This document shows, piece after piece, positions 33,171 through 41,300 of a stretch of 64,000 bases of DNA; the stretch's first letter is position 1, and each line of letters opens with the position of its first letter. Position numbers and translations under genes: made by a program. The notes under the pieces were generated by a model, which searched no databases, had not been told where the DNA came from, and saw only the letters and a program-made list of their open reading frames with translations. Origin of the DNA: Terrabacter sp040702505 (GTDB lineage: Bacteria > Actinomycetota > Actinomycetes > Actinomycetales > Dermatophilaceae); NCBI RefSeq assembly GCF_040702505.1, contig NZ_JBFBLC010000001.1, positions 434,001 through 498,000 of the forward strand, in the 5' to 3' direction.

Positions 33171-33216
33171 TCAAGCCCCTTTCCCAAGGGGGTCCTGCTG
33201 CGTGCGGCAGCGCCGG

Positions 33217-33657
33217 TCAGCCGAGCCGCTCGGCCAGGGCCACCGTGATCCCCTCGGGACCGCGGACGTACGCCATCCGCCACACGCCCTCGTACTCCCC
33301 GATCCCGCCGATGAGCCCGTAGCCGTCAGTGGCGAGTTCGTCGATCATGGCCTCCAGGTCCTCCACCTCGAAGGCGATGCTGCGCAGCCCGAGCTCGTTC
33401 GCCATGGCGGTCGGCGAGCCCGGCACGGGATCGGGGTGGGTGAAGCTCGACAGCTCCACGCAGGTGCCGCCGCCGGGTGGCTGCAGCATGACGATCCGGG
33501 TCGCCGAGCCGGGGATGCCGGTCACCGTGTCGATGAACTCGCCCTCGACGGTGGCGGATCCCTGCAGCTCGAGCCCGAGCCCGACGAAGAACTCGGTCGC
33601 CGCGTCGAGGTCGGCGACGGTGATGCCGACGTGGTCGAAGTGCCGGATGGAGGCCAT
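33217..33657 (-). CDS. VOC-family (glyoxalase/dioxygenase fold) protein
   Basis: A 146-residue protein of two paired beta-alpha-beta-beta-beta units. Metal-ligand candidates are His in RHFDHVGITV and in TGIPG...VELSS, with Glu in AFEVEDLE and near the C-terminal RGPEGITVALAE. The substrate cannot be told from sequence; the pattern resembles methylmalonyl-CoA epimerase-like or glyoxalase-like members. No operon partner is evident. Confidence 0.88.
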   Translation of the reverse strand: MASIRHFDHVGITVADLDAATEFFVGLGLELQGSATVEGEFIDTVTGIPGSATRIVMLQPPGGGTCVELSSFTHPDPVPGSPTAMANELGLRSIAFEVEDLEAMIDELATDGYGLIGGIGEYEGVWRMAYVRGPEGITVALAERLG

Positions 33658-33724
33658 GGCTCATCCTCACCCCTCGACCACGGCCGGCGGGGTGTGTCGA
33701 CCCGATCGGAAAAAGCCTGGCTGC

Positions 33725-34621
33725 TCAGCGAGCCCGGTCGAGCACGCGCTGACGCACCTGCCGCAGCGCGCCCGCAGCCTTCCCGGTGACCCGCGCCGGG
33801 TCGGTCAGCCAGTCCACCAGTGCGGTGTCGTCGCGGGTGATGCCGCAGCGCTGGTCGGCGACGGCCGCCGCGATGAGGGCGCCGGCGCGGGGGACGGGCT
33901 GGGCGTCACCGAGCGCCTCGTCGGCCCACGACTCGGCCGAGCGCATCAGCGCGTCGTCGACGTGCTCCCGCCGCGCCCGCGTCAGGGCCTCGGCCGCGGC
34001 CGGCAGCGCGCCGGCGGCCTCGTCACCCGCCACCGCACGCACCTCGGCCACGAGGGCGTCCAGGTGGATCTCGAGCAGCCACGACGGCATACCCCGGTTG
34101 GCGAGCACCCGGGAGAGCCACTCGACCTGCCGGACCGCGCGGCTCTCGCCGAGCCCGGCCAAAGAGATCAGCCACGCCGAGTCGGTCGTCGCGAAGCGGG
34201 AGCCGCGCTCGCCGTAGCGGGCGCCGTAGTACGGCATCGCGTCGATCGAGGCCTGGGCGGCCCGGACCGCCGCACGCAGCAGGGTCGCGTCGGTGGTGAT
34301 GTCGTAGCCACCGGAGGCGGGGTTGACCACCCCGGCGTCGACCGCCTGCCCGGACGCGCGCCGGATGAGCCCGGCCGTCACGTGCGCCTCGGACTCGGCG
34401 ACGAGGGAGGCGACCACCTTGGCGTCCACCCCTGCCACGGCCTTGCCGCCGAGCGCTGCGCGCAACACCTGCTCGTCCGTGGATCCTGTTGCGACCACGA
34501 GTCGCTCGACCCCGACGACTGCCGCGACGACCGCCGGGTCCTCGAGCCGGCCCATCAGCGTGCGGTCGGCGTGGGCGAGCAGGAGCTGGTGGGCCTCGTC
34601 GGGGGCCTCGGCGTCGGTCAT
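33725..34621 (-). CDS. Hypothetical protein, no recognised domain
   Basis: A 298-residue, Ala-rich, mostly helical cytoplasmic protein that I do not recognise. Coding is supported by strong third-position GC bias and a full-length frame with an ATG at 34621. Visible features are a Val/Ala-rich N-terminal half, a central segment SIDAMPYYGARYGERGSRF and WLISLAGLGESRAVRQVEWLSRVL, and a basic C-terminus. No signal peptide or membrane helix is apparent. It is isolated between a VOC protein and a divergent SOUL-family gene. Confidence 0.7.
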   Translation of the reverse strand: MTDAEAPDEAHQLLLAHADRTLMGRLEDPAVVAAVVGVERLVVATGSTDEQVLRAALGGKAVAGVDAKVVASLVAESEAHVTAGLIRRASGQAVDAGVVNPASGGYDITTDATLLRAAVRAAQASIDAMPYYGARYGERGSRFATTDSAWLISLAGLGESRAVRQVEWLSRVLANRGMPSWLLEIHLDALVAEVRAVAGDEAAGALPAAAEALTRARREHVDDALMRSAESWADEALGDAQPVPRAGALIAAAVADQRCGITRDDTALVDWLTDPARVTGKAAGALRQVRQRVLDRAR

Positions 34622-34721
34622 GCCTGCATTCTCGCGTCCCCGACACAGCGGTTTGGCACGCACCCGCCCCCCGCGGCCGGACGGCATACGGCCGCCTCCC
34701 TCCGGGAGTAGCGTCGGACGC

Positions 34722-35297
34722 GTGGTCGAGAAGCTGACCTTCGAGGTGGTGCGCAGCTACCCCGAGTTCGAGCTGCGGCGCTACGCCCCGCACGTCGTCG
34801 CGGAGGTCGTCGTCCCGGCGCCCTTCGAGGACGCGGGCAACGTCGCCTTCCGCACGCTCCTCGGCTACATCAGCGGCCAGAACCGCTCCGCGACGAAGGT
34901 CGCCATGACGGCGCCCGTCCTCCAGCAGCCCTCCGAGCGCATCGCGATGAGCGCGCCGGTCGAGCAGCGCGAGACGCGCGAGGGGGAGTATGCCGTCGCC
35001 TTCGTCCTGCCCTCCGCGCTGACTCTCGAGAGCGCGCCGGTTCCGACCAGCCCGGACGTGCAGCTCGCGCAGCACCCGGGCGTGCTCGCTGCCGCGCGCC
35101 GCTACCGCGGCGGGTGGGCCAGGGAGGCCTTCGAGCGGCACTGCGCCGAGCTGGACCGGGCCATGCGGGCAGCGGGGCTGACGCCGGTCGGTGAGGTGCG
35201 GTGGGCGCGCTTCGACCCGCCGTTCGTGCCGGGATTCCTGCGCCGCAACGAGGTGGTCCAGGAAGTCGCGGAGAGGTCGGCGCAGTCCTCGGCGTAG
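34722..35297 (+). CDS. SOUL-family heme-binding-like protein
   Basis: A 191-residue protein with the SOUL/HBP fold. N-terminal YPEFELRRYAPHVVAEV, central NVAFRTLLGYISGQNRSATKVAMTAPVL (given in part) and the strand pattern of MSAPVEQRETREGEYAVAFVLP match the family. No signal peptide is present, so it should be cytoplasmic. Start is a GTG with weak GGA upstream. It ends at a strong hairpin (35309-35349). The role in this organism is unknown; relatives bind heme or tetrapyrroles. Confidence 0.88.
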   Translation: MVEKLTFEVVRSYPEFELRRYAPHVVAEVVVPAPFEDAGNVAFRTLLGYISGQNRSATKVAMTAPVLQQPSERIAMSAPVEQRETREGEYAVAFVLPSALTLESAPVPTSPDVQLAQHPGVLAAARRYRGGWAREAFERHCAELDRAMRAAGLTPVGEVRWARFDPPFVPGFLRRNEVVQEVAERSAQSSA

Positions 35298-35308
35298 GCG
35301 AGCGGCGA

Positions 35309-35349
35309 GGGGCCTCGGGCCACCCCTCCACGAGCAAACCCGAGGCCCC
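35309..35349 (+). terminator. Terminator of the SOUL-family gene
   Basis: GGGGCCTCGGG (35309-35319) pairs perfectly over 11 bp with CCCGAGGCCCC (35339-35349), 11 nt after the stop. The 289-bp gap that follows holds only this hairpin and the CsoR-like site. Confidence 0.75.
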
Positions 35350-35514
35350 ACGGCGAGGGCCGCACCGTGCGGGACGGCCGTCGAGGCCCACGTACCCACG
35401 TGAGCGGCGCGTCGACCGTTTCGTCCGATTTGTTCTGCGCTGGTTTCGATGAGGCCGGCCACGTCGTCCACGTCGACGGAATAGTGAGTCCCCGGAGGCG
35501 GTTCCCCTCAGCGC

Positions 35515-35535
35515 GCATACCCACGGGGGGTATGC
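35515..35535 (+). promoter_or_regulatory. CsoR-like palindrome upstream of the DUF4396 gene
   Basis: GCATACCC (35515-35522) and GGGTATGC (35528-35535) are perfect inverted repeats around ACGGG. G-tracts flanked by ATAC/GTAT arms are the pattern bound by CsoR/RcnR-family metal sensors. It lies 52 bp before the start of a His-rich DUF4396 protein. No csoR gene is in the window, so the regulator would be encoded elsewhere. Confidence 0.6.
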
Positions 35536-35586
35536 ATTGGGTGTCCCCGGAGCCAATGGGTCACCCCGAGGAGGAAGGGCAGTCTG

Positions 35587-36267
35587 ATGGGCGACACCAC
35601 GCACCAGCACCACACCACGCCGGCCGGTCACGACCAGCACGCCGGCCAGGGCAGCGGCCTGCGGTCGATGGCCGCAAGTGCCACGCTGCACTGCCTCACC
35701 GGGTGTGCGATCGGCGAGATCCTCGGCCTGATGATCGGCACCGCTGTGGGGCTGGGCCCGGCAGCCACGATCGCCCTGTCCATCGGGCTCGCCTTCCTCT
35801 TCGGCTACACCCTGTCCAGCCTGCCCCTTCTGCGCGGAGGGCTCGGGCTCGGCGGCGCGCTCCGGCTCGTCCTGGCCGCCGACACCGTCTCGATCCTGAC
35901 GATGGAGGTCGTCGACAACCTCGTCGTGGCCGTCATCCCCGGGGCGATGAACGCCGGACTGGTCAACCCGGTCTTCTGGGTCAGCATGGCCCTGTCGCTG
36001 GCCGTCGCGTTCGTCGCCGCCTACCCGGTGAACCGCTACCTCCTCTCCCACGGGAAGGGTCACGCGCTGACGCACGAGCAGCACCACGGTGGGAGCGGGG
36101 CCGTCACCGGCGCCCGCCGGCTCATCCCGGCGATCCCCACCACCGCCCTGGCAGCGGCGATCGCGGCGTTCATGCTGGGCGGGTTCGTGGTGTCGGTGGC
36201 CGACGGGCAGGCCGGCTCCTCGATGCCGTCCGCCCCGCACAGCTCCTCGAGTCCGTCGAACCCGTGA
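35587..36267 (+). CDS. DUF4396 membrane protein with a His-rich N-terminus
   Basis: A 226-residue integral membrane protein. The first 23 residues contain six His (HQHH, GHDQH), then about five hydrophobic helices starting near residue 30, with LHCLTGCAIGEILGLMIG at the first. Later loops are also His-rich (HALTHEQHHGG). DUF4396 proteins recur near copper genes in other bacteria. Together with the CsoR-like operator upstream, this suggests a metal-responsive membrane protein, possibly for copper (inference). Start ATG has AGGAGGAAGGG upstream. Confidence 0.85.
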   Translation: MGDTTHQHHTTPAGHDQHAGQGSGLRSMAASATLHCLTGCAIGEILGLMIGTAVGLGPAATIALSIGLAFLFGYTLSSLPLLRGGLGLGGALRLVLAADTVSILTMEVVDNLVVAVIPGAMNAGLVNPVFWVSMALSLAVAFVAAYPVNRYLLSHGKGHALTHEQHHGGSGAVTGARRLIPAIPTTALAAAIAAFMLGGFVVSVADGQAGSSMPSAPHSSSSPSNP

Positions 36268-36337
36268 GACGAGACGGGCCCTACTGTCGCCGCCCGGGCC
36301 TACGCTTCCAGGACCGCAACAGGGAGCGAGGATCGGG

Positions 36338-37171
36338 ATGGCCGACGACGCCTATGACGACCAGCAGGGTGCGCGTTTCGAGCGAGCCCGGCTGACCGGT
36401 GCCACCTTCGAGGACGTCTACCTCGACGGCTCGCACTTCCACGACGTCGTCCTGCGCGATGCCACCCTGCGCATGGTCGACCTGCGCGGCCTGCGTGCGC
36501 GGGACGTCTGGCTCGAGGACGTCGAGATCACGGGCGACATCGGCGACCTGCGCATCAACGGGGTCGACGTGGCGCCCCTGGTCGAGGCCGAGCTCGATCG
36601 CAGGTATCCCGACCGGCCCAAGATGAGGCCCACCGACGCCGCGGGCTACCGCGAGGGCTGGGACGCGGTGGAGCGGCTCTGGGCGCAGACGGTGGAGCGC
36701 GCCCGCACCTTCCCGCCCGAGCTGCTGCACGAGCGGGTCGACGGCGAGTGGTCGTTCATCGAGACGCTGCGCCACCTCGTCTTCGCCACCGATGCGTGGG
36801 TGCGCCGGGCGCTCCTCGGCGACCCGGAGCCGTGGCACCCGCTGGACCTGCCGCACGACGACATGCCCGACAGCCCGCCGGTGCCGCGCGCCCGCGCGGC
36901 CCGTCCGAGCCTCGACGAGGTGCTCGCCCTGCGCGCCGACCGCATGGCGACGGTCCGTCGGGTCGTCGACGAGCTGACCGACGAGGCGCTCGCCGGCTCC
37001 ACCGAGCGGGTGCTCGAGCCCGGCTACCCGGAGCCGGAGTCCTTCCCGGTCTCGCGGGTCCTCGGGACGATCCTCAACGAGGAGTGGCAGCACCGGCTCT
37101 ACGCCGAGCGCGACCTCGACGCACTCGCCGCGGCACACGCCCTCGGTGACGCAGGGGTCACACGGCCCTGA
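36338..37171 (+). CDS. DinB-superfamily protein with an N-terminal pentapeptide-like segment
   Basis: A 277-residue protein. Residues about 10-60 show a pentapeptide-like pattern (GARFERARLTGATFEDVYLDG then LRMVDLRGLRARDVW). The DinB_2 four-helix bundle follows (about 100-265) with metal-ligand candidates His in ETLRHLVFATDAW and in EEWQHRLYAERDLD. Such proteins are thought to be metal-dependent thiol-S-transferases of the mycothiol type, but activity is not shown for this group. AGGGAG precedes the ATG. Confidence 0.85.
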   Translation: MADDAYDDQQGARFERARLTGATFEDVYLDGSHFHDVVLRDATLRMVDLRGLRARDVWLEDVEITGDIGDLRINGVDVAPLVEAELDRRYPDRPKMRPTDAAGYREGWDAVERLWAQTVERARTFPPELLHERVDGEWSFIETLRHLVFATDAWVRRALLGDPEPWHPLDLPHDDMPDSPPVPRARAARPSLDEVLALRADRMATVRRVVDELTDEALAGSTERVLEPGYPEPESFPVSRVLGTILNEEWQHRLYAERDLDALAAAHALGDAGVTRP

Positions 37172-37192
37172 GCCCGCCGACGTGCGGGGCGG

Positions 37193-37224
37193 CGGCCCTG
37201 GCAACGGCGAGCGCTGCCGGGCCG
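37193..37224. terminator. Possible terminator between convergent genes
   Basis: CGGCCCTGGCA (37193-37203) and TGCCGGGCCG (37215-37224) form an imperfect GC-rich hairpin with a one-base bulge, between the DinB-type gene and the 3' end of rimK. Confidence 0.4.
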
Positions 37225-37225
37225 G

Positions 37226-38419
37226 TCAGGCGACGGTGTGGATCGGCTCGCGCGGCAGCTTGCGCACCTTCGCCCGGCGGCGGCGCCGCTCCGGGATCAT
37301 CGAGCGCATCTCCTCGAGGCGGCCGAAGCACAGCAGCCGGTCCTCGGCCTCGAGCACGACCCGGCGCCGCGGGTTCGGGATGACGCTCGTTCCCCGGTGC
37401 AGCGTCAGCACCTGCAGGTCCCGCTCCTCGAGGCCGGAGTCGCCGATCGTCTTGCCGATGATGTCGGCGCCGGCGTGCACGACGAGCTCGGCGACGCCGT
37501 AGCCGGTCGAGACGGTCAGCCGCTGGCGCACGTCGATCTCGGGGAAGGCGACCTGGCCGGCGATGTAGTCGACGATCGCGCCGGCGACGTCGAGCTTGGT
37601 CGCGGTCTCGATGCCCTCGAGGCCCGGCGAGGAGTTGACCTCCATGACGAGCGGTCCCTCGTTGCCCTCGAGCATGTCGACACCGGCGACGCGCAGCCCC
37701 ATGATCTGGGCCGAGCGCACCGCGGCCTGCTCGTACTCCGGCGTCAGCTCGACGGGCTCGACCGTGCCGCCGCGGTGCACGTTGGAGCGGAACTCCTCGC
37801 CCTTGGCGCGTCGCCGCATCGCGGCCACGACCCGGTCGCCGACGACGAGCGCGCGGATGTCGCGGCCCTTGCTCTCGCTGACGAAGCTCTGGATGAGGAC
37901 GTTCTGGTTCGTGCTGTGCAGCGTCTCGATGATGGCCTCGGCGATCTTGATCTCCGGGGCGAGGATGACCCCGATGCCCTGCGTGCCCTCGAGCAGCTTG
38001 ATGACGACCGGCGCACCGCCGACGCGCTCGATGGCCGGCATGACGTCGGCGCGGTTGCGCACGAAGGTCGTCGCCGGCATACCGATGTTGTGGCGCGAGA
38101 GGATCTGCGCCGCGCGGAGCTTGTCGCGGGCGTTGGAGATGCCGTTGGCGATGTTCGGTGTGTAGACGTCCATCTGCTCGAACTGGCGCACGACGGCCGT
38201 GCCGAAGTAGGTGATCGAGCTGCCGATGCGCGGCAGGACGGCGTCGTAGTCGGAGATCGGCCGACCCCGGAACTGCAGATCCGGCTCCGATCCCGACAGG
38301 TCGATCGCGAAGCGGAGCGTGTTGAGCACCCGCACCTGGTGGCCGCGGTCGAGTGCGGCGGTGCGCAGGCGCTGCGTGGAGTAGGCACGCGGCGCGCGCG
38401 AGAGGATCGCGAGTTTCAT
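37226..38419 (-). CDS. rimK: RimK-type ATP-grasp ligase with a C-terminal RCK_C/TrkA_C domain
   Basis: ATP-dependent ligase of the RimK family, which adds glutamate to ribosomal protein S6 in E. coli. The N-terminal domain begins MKLAILSRAPRAYSTQRL. ATP-grasp blocks are KLLEGTQGIGVILAP, RDIRALVVGDRVVAAMRRR and the Mg-binding VMEVNSSPGLEGIE. The C-terminal ~95 residues (from about 305) add a TrkA_C-like domain, IDVRQRLTVSTGYGVAELVVH then DLQVLTLHRG, giving 397 residues against about 300 for E. coli RimK. It starts 24 bp from the divergent RimK-associated protease. S6 (rpsF) is encoded 30 kb away. Confidence 0.9.
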   Translation of the reverse strand: MKLAILSRAPRAYSTQRLRTAALDRGHQVRVLNTLRFAIDLSGSEPDLQFRGRPISDYDAVLPRIGSSITYFGTAVVRQFEQMDVYTPNIANGISNARDKLRAAQILSRHNIGMPATTFVRNRADVMPAIERVGGAPVVIKLLEGTQGIGVILAPEIKIAEAIIETLHSTNQNVLIQSFVSESKGRDIRALVVGDRVVAAMRRRAKGEEFRSNVHRGGTVEPVELTPEYEQAAVRSAQIMGLRVAGVDMLEGNEGPLVMEVNSSPGLEGIETATKLDVAGAIVDYIAGQVAFPEIDVRQRLTVSTGYGVAELVVHAGADIIGKTIGDSGLEERDLQVLTLHRGTSVIPNPRRRVVLEAEDRLLCFGRLEEMRSMIPERRRRRAKVRKLPREPIHTVA

Positions 38420-38443
38420 GCGGTGTCCTGCCAAGATGGGCGG

Positions 38444-38920
38444 GTGTCTGGGCCGGCCTATTCAAGCACTGCCGTCGGGTGGCGGGAATGGGCCGGTATG
38501 CCCGGGATCGGGCTGCCCTGGGTCAAGGCCAAGATCGACACCGGAGCGCGCACCTCGTCGCTCCACGCCGAGGACATCGAGGAGTTCGAGCGCGACGGTC
38601 GGCCGTGGGTGCGCTTCACCGCCCACCCCTGGCAGGACTCCGACGCCGACCCCCAGGTCGTGGAGTGCCCCGTCCACGACCGCAGGCGCGTCCGCAGCTC
38701 CTCTGGCCACGTCACGCGGCGACTCGTCGTGCGCGTCGACCTCACGCTCGCCGGGCGCACCGTGCCGGCCGAGGTGACCCTGAGCAAGCGCGACCGGATG
38801 GGCTTCCGGATGCTCGTCGGCCGTGAGGCGCTGCGCCAGGGCTACGTCGTCGACCCCTCGAGGTCGTATGCCGGGGGCCGGGCTCCCAAGGAGATCCGCC
38901 GCCGCAACCGCGGCCGCTGA
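38444..38920 (+). CDS. RimK-associated retropepsin-like protease (ATP-dependent zinc protease family)
   Basis: A 158-residue protein with the signature VGWREWAGMPGIGLPW followed by KAKIDTGARTSSLHA. The DTGA triplet marks an aspartic-protease-like fold. RVDLTLAGRT and MLVGREALRQGYVVDPSRSY complete the family pattern. Partners of this kind (RimB) act with RimK on the glutamate tail of S6 in Pseudomonas. Start is a GTG with a GGGCGG ribosome site, 24 bp from the rimK start on the other strand, so both share one very short control region. Confidence 0.88.
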   Translation: MSGPAYSSTAVGWREWAGMPGIGLPWVKAKIDTGARTSSLHAEDIEEFERDGRPWVRFTAHPWQDSDADPQVVECPVHDRRRVRSSSGHVTRRLVVRVDLTLAGRTVPAEVTLSKRDRMGFRMLVGREALRQGYVVDPSRSYAGGRAPKEIRRRNRGR

Positions 38921-38939
38921 GCGCCCGCCAGCAACCGGC

Positions 38940-39950
38940 TCAGTGCGCGCTCGCCTGTCGGCGTGCGTCGTGCAGGGCGAGGAGCCGGGCCTCGGCGTTC
39001 GCGTCCATGGGGCGTCCGGGCCGGTCGTTCGGCCGCTCCGGCAGCCCCTCGCGCTGCAGCCAGGCCCAGGTGTCGGCGACGGTCTGGGCCATCGGTCGGC
39101 AGTGCAGTCCTGCCGCTGCGGCCGCCGTCGTGTCGAGCGCGTGCAGACCGGCGAGCTCGCCGGTCGGCGGCACCCAGATCGGCAGCTCGGTCCACGGCTC
39201 GACACTGGCCGCCTCGACCGTCGCCGGGTCGACCCAGACGAGCTCGGCGTCGCTCCCGGTCACCCGGCGCGCCTCGTCCAGCAGGGCACCGATCGTGGTG
39301 TGTCCCGGGCGGCTCACCGTGTTGAAGGTGCCGACCGGCTGTGAGCCGAGGACCCAGTCGGCGATGTCGCGGCAGTCGACGTACTGCAGCGGTCGGTCAT
39401 AGGGCCCCGGCGCAGGCACCCGGCCGCCTGCAGCGATCCGCCTGAGCCAGAACGGCATCCGGCCGACGATCTCGTACGGGCCGAGGATCAGGCCGGCGCG
39501 CGCGACCGCGACGTCCCCCTCGAAACCGTGGAGCACGGCGACCTCGCCCCCGCGCTTGGCCGCGGCGTAGTCGGAACCGTGGTCGGAGGAGGGCTCGCCG
39601 TCGACCACCGGCGCGCTCTCGTCGGACCCGGGCGCGATGGGCCAGGTGTAGACCGAGCAGGACGAGATGTAGGTGTAGTGCCGGGCGCGACCGCTCAGCA
39701 GGCGTGCCGACGTCTGCACCGCGACCGGCGCCGCGGACCACGTGTCGACGACCGCATCCCACTCGTCGTCGGCGAGGGCCGCTCTCATCGCCTGCGGGTC
39801 GAGGCGGTCGGCGTGCCGGGCCTCCGCGCCGGCGACCGGGGTGCCGGTCAGCCCCCGGGTCACCGTGGTGACCTCGTCGCCGCGCGCCAGCGCAGCCTCG
39901 ACGAACGCACGGCCGACGTGGTGGGTGCCTCCGAGCACGAGCAGTCTCAT
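38940..39950 (-). CDS. NAD-dependent epimerase/dehydratase family protein
   Basis: Extended short-chain dehydrogenase-like protein of 336 residues. The nucleotide-binding motif is LLVLGGTHHVGRAFVE at the N-terminus. The catalytic region shows SSCSVY and a later YAAAKRGGE, fitting the Y-x-x-x-K motif. The middle segment RPLQYVDCRDIADWVLG is typical of reductases acting on large substrates. The substrate is unknown. Convergent with the protease gene. Confidence 0.88.
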   Translation of the reverse strand: MRLLVLGGTHHVGRAFVEAALARGDEVTTVTRGLTGTPVAGAEARHADRLDPQAMRAALADDEWDAVVDTWSAAPVAVQTSARLLSGRARHYTYISSCSVYTWPIAPGSDESAPVVDGEPSSDHGSDYAAAKRGGEVAVLHGFEGDVAVARAGLILGPYEIVGRMPFWLRRIAAGGRVPAPGPYDRPLQYVDCRDIADWVLGSQPVGTFNTVSRPGHTTIGALLDEARRVTGSDAELVWVDPATVEAASVEPWTELPIWVPPTGELAGLHALDTTAAAAAGLHCRPMAQTVADTWAWLQREGLPERPNDRPGRPMDANAEARLLALHDARRQASAH

Positions 39951-40044
39951 GGGGCGATCCTCGCCGTCCGAGGGCCCGTAGCCAAGGACCCTTCGCCCTG
40001 AGCGTGGAAGGCAGTGGGCGGGCCCGGGCCGGATACGCGGGCGG

Positions 40045-40476
40045 TCAGCCGCGCTGCAGCCGCCGCCCCACGGCGCGGGCGACGTCCCAGAGCCACCACG
40101 CGAGGAAGGCGCTCGCTGCGAGCAGGAACGCCAGGAGCATCACCCAGAGCCTCGAACCCGGCACGTGCACCGTCGTCGGGCCCGACTCTGCCAGGTAGAC
40201 GACGGACACTCGGTCGCCGACGCCGCCGCTGCCGTCGAGGTGGGCGTCGGCGACTTCCACGCTGCCGTCATTGCTCGTGAAGCGGCCGAACGGCGCGCAG
40301 CCGCCGCGGGTGCACTGCTCTCGGGTGACCGTGATGGTTCCCGGAAGGCCCTCCCCCCTCGACGCTGCCAGCGCCGGCCCGATCGCGGGGATCGTGACCC
40401 CCAGGACCCCGAGCGCCATGGCAGGGATGAGGATGCGGAGCACCACGACGCGCCCGACCCAGTGCCAAATCGCCAC
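40045..40476 (-). CDS. Small two-helix membrane protein of unknown function
   Basis: A 143-residue protein with one hydrophobic segment at each end (about 10-38 and 107-130) flanking an extracytoplasmic loop with two Cys (EQCTRGGC) that could form a disulfide. It ends in a basic cytoplasmic tail. I do not recognise the family; similar short bitopic proteins are common in actinobacteria. The 90-bp gap to the next, divergent gene is probably its promoter. Confidence 0.6.
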   Translation of the reverse strand: MAIWHWVGRVVVLRILIPAMALGVLGVTIPAIGPALAASRGEGLPGTITVTREQCTRGGCAPFGRFTSNDGSVEVADAHLDGSGGVGDRVSVVYLAESGPTTVHVPGSRLWVMLLAFLLAASAFLAWWLWDVARAVGRRLQRG

Positions 40477-40566
40477 GGCCGCAACCTAACACCGGCCGGA
40501 CGCGGACTCGGCCGGCACCGGCTCCCGTGCATCCCGGTGCGCTTCGGCATCTGGGAGGGTGACCGG

Positions 40567-41163
40567 ATGGGAGCCACGCACGACTGGAGCACGCCCGTCG
40601 ACACCGAGCACCTCGACGAGATCCGGTGCCACGCTGCCCGGCTCGCCCCGGGCGGGTTGCTGCACCTCGCGCTCGAGGTGCTCGCCTACCCGGTGGACGA
40701 GGCGAGGGAGGGCGCGACCACGCGCGTCACGGTCGTCCTCCACGCCGACGGGTCGGTGTCCGTGGCGGACGACGGGCGTGGCACCGAGACGCGGGTCGGC
40801 GCCGACGGCGTCGCCCGGGTCAAGCCGGTCATGGCGACGAAGGACCTGCGCTTCTTCGGCCGCTCCGACGTGCCGGTGCTTCCCGACGGGCACCGGCGCT
40901 CCGGGATCTCGGTCGTCGCTGCGCTCAGCGAGTGGCTCGTCCACACCAACCGCCGCGCCGAGGGCGGCTGGAGCCGGCGCTTCGAGCACGGCCTGCCGGT
41001 CGGGGAGCTCGAGGCACTGCCGCCCGGCGCGTCGGGGACCGTGGTGCAGTTCCGTCCGGACCCGGCGCTGGTGGACGGGTCGGTGTCGGCCGACGAGCTG
41101 CGCGAGGCCGCGAGGACGTATGCCGCCGTCGTCCCCGTCGAGGTCGTCGACGAGCGCAGCTGA
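40567..41163 (+). CDS. Stand-alone GyrB-like GHKL ATPase domain, degenerate
   Basis: A 198-residue protein equivalent to only the first domain of GyrB. The catalytic-base Glu is kept (E37 in LLHLALEVL), as is the DDG motif (VADDGRG, 67-73) and the segment SGISVVAALSEWLV that corresponds to the G-loop helix. The Asp-Asn pair after the Glu that binds Mg is replaced by Ala-Tyr (40-41), and the G-loop GGLHGVG is reduced to DGHRRSG, so ATP hydrolysis is doubtful. Transducer and Toprim domains are absent. A GyrA-like partner candidate is at 45.8-46.8 kb. Confidence 0.75.
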   Translation: MGATHDWSTPVDTEHLDEIRCHAARLAPGGLLHLALEVLAYPVDEAREGATTRVTVVLHADGSVSVADDGRGTETRVGADGVARVKPVMATKDLRFFGRSDVPVLPDGHRRSGISVVAALSEWLVHTNRRAEGGWSRRFEHGLPVGELEALPPGASGTVVQFRPDPALVDGSVSADELREAARTYAAVVPVEVVDERS

Positions 41164-41300
41164 GGGGTCCGCCGCCCGGTGAGCACTAGCGCGCACGATT
41201 CAGGCGTCAGGCCGGCCGGAAAGCGTGACCCCACGCCGGCCGGTGACCCAGCACCCCGGCATACGATGCAAAGATCCCCCAGCCCACGAAGGAGTGGCCC

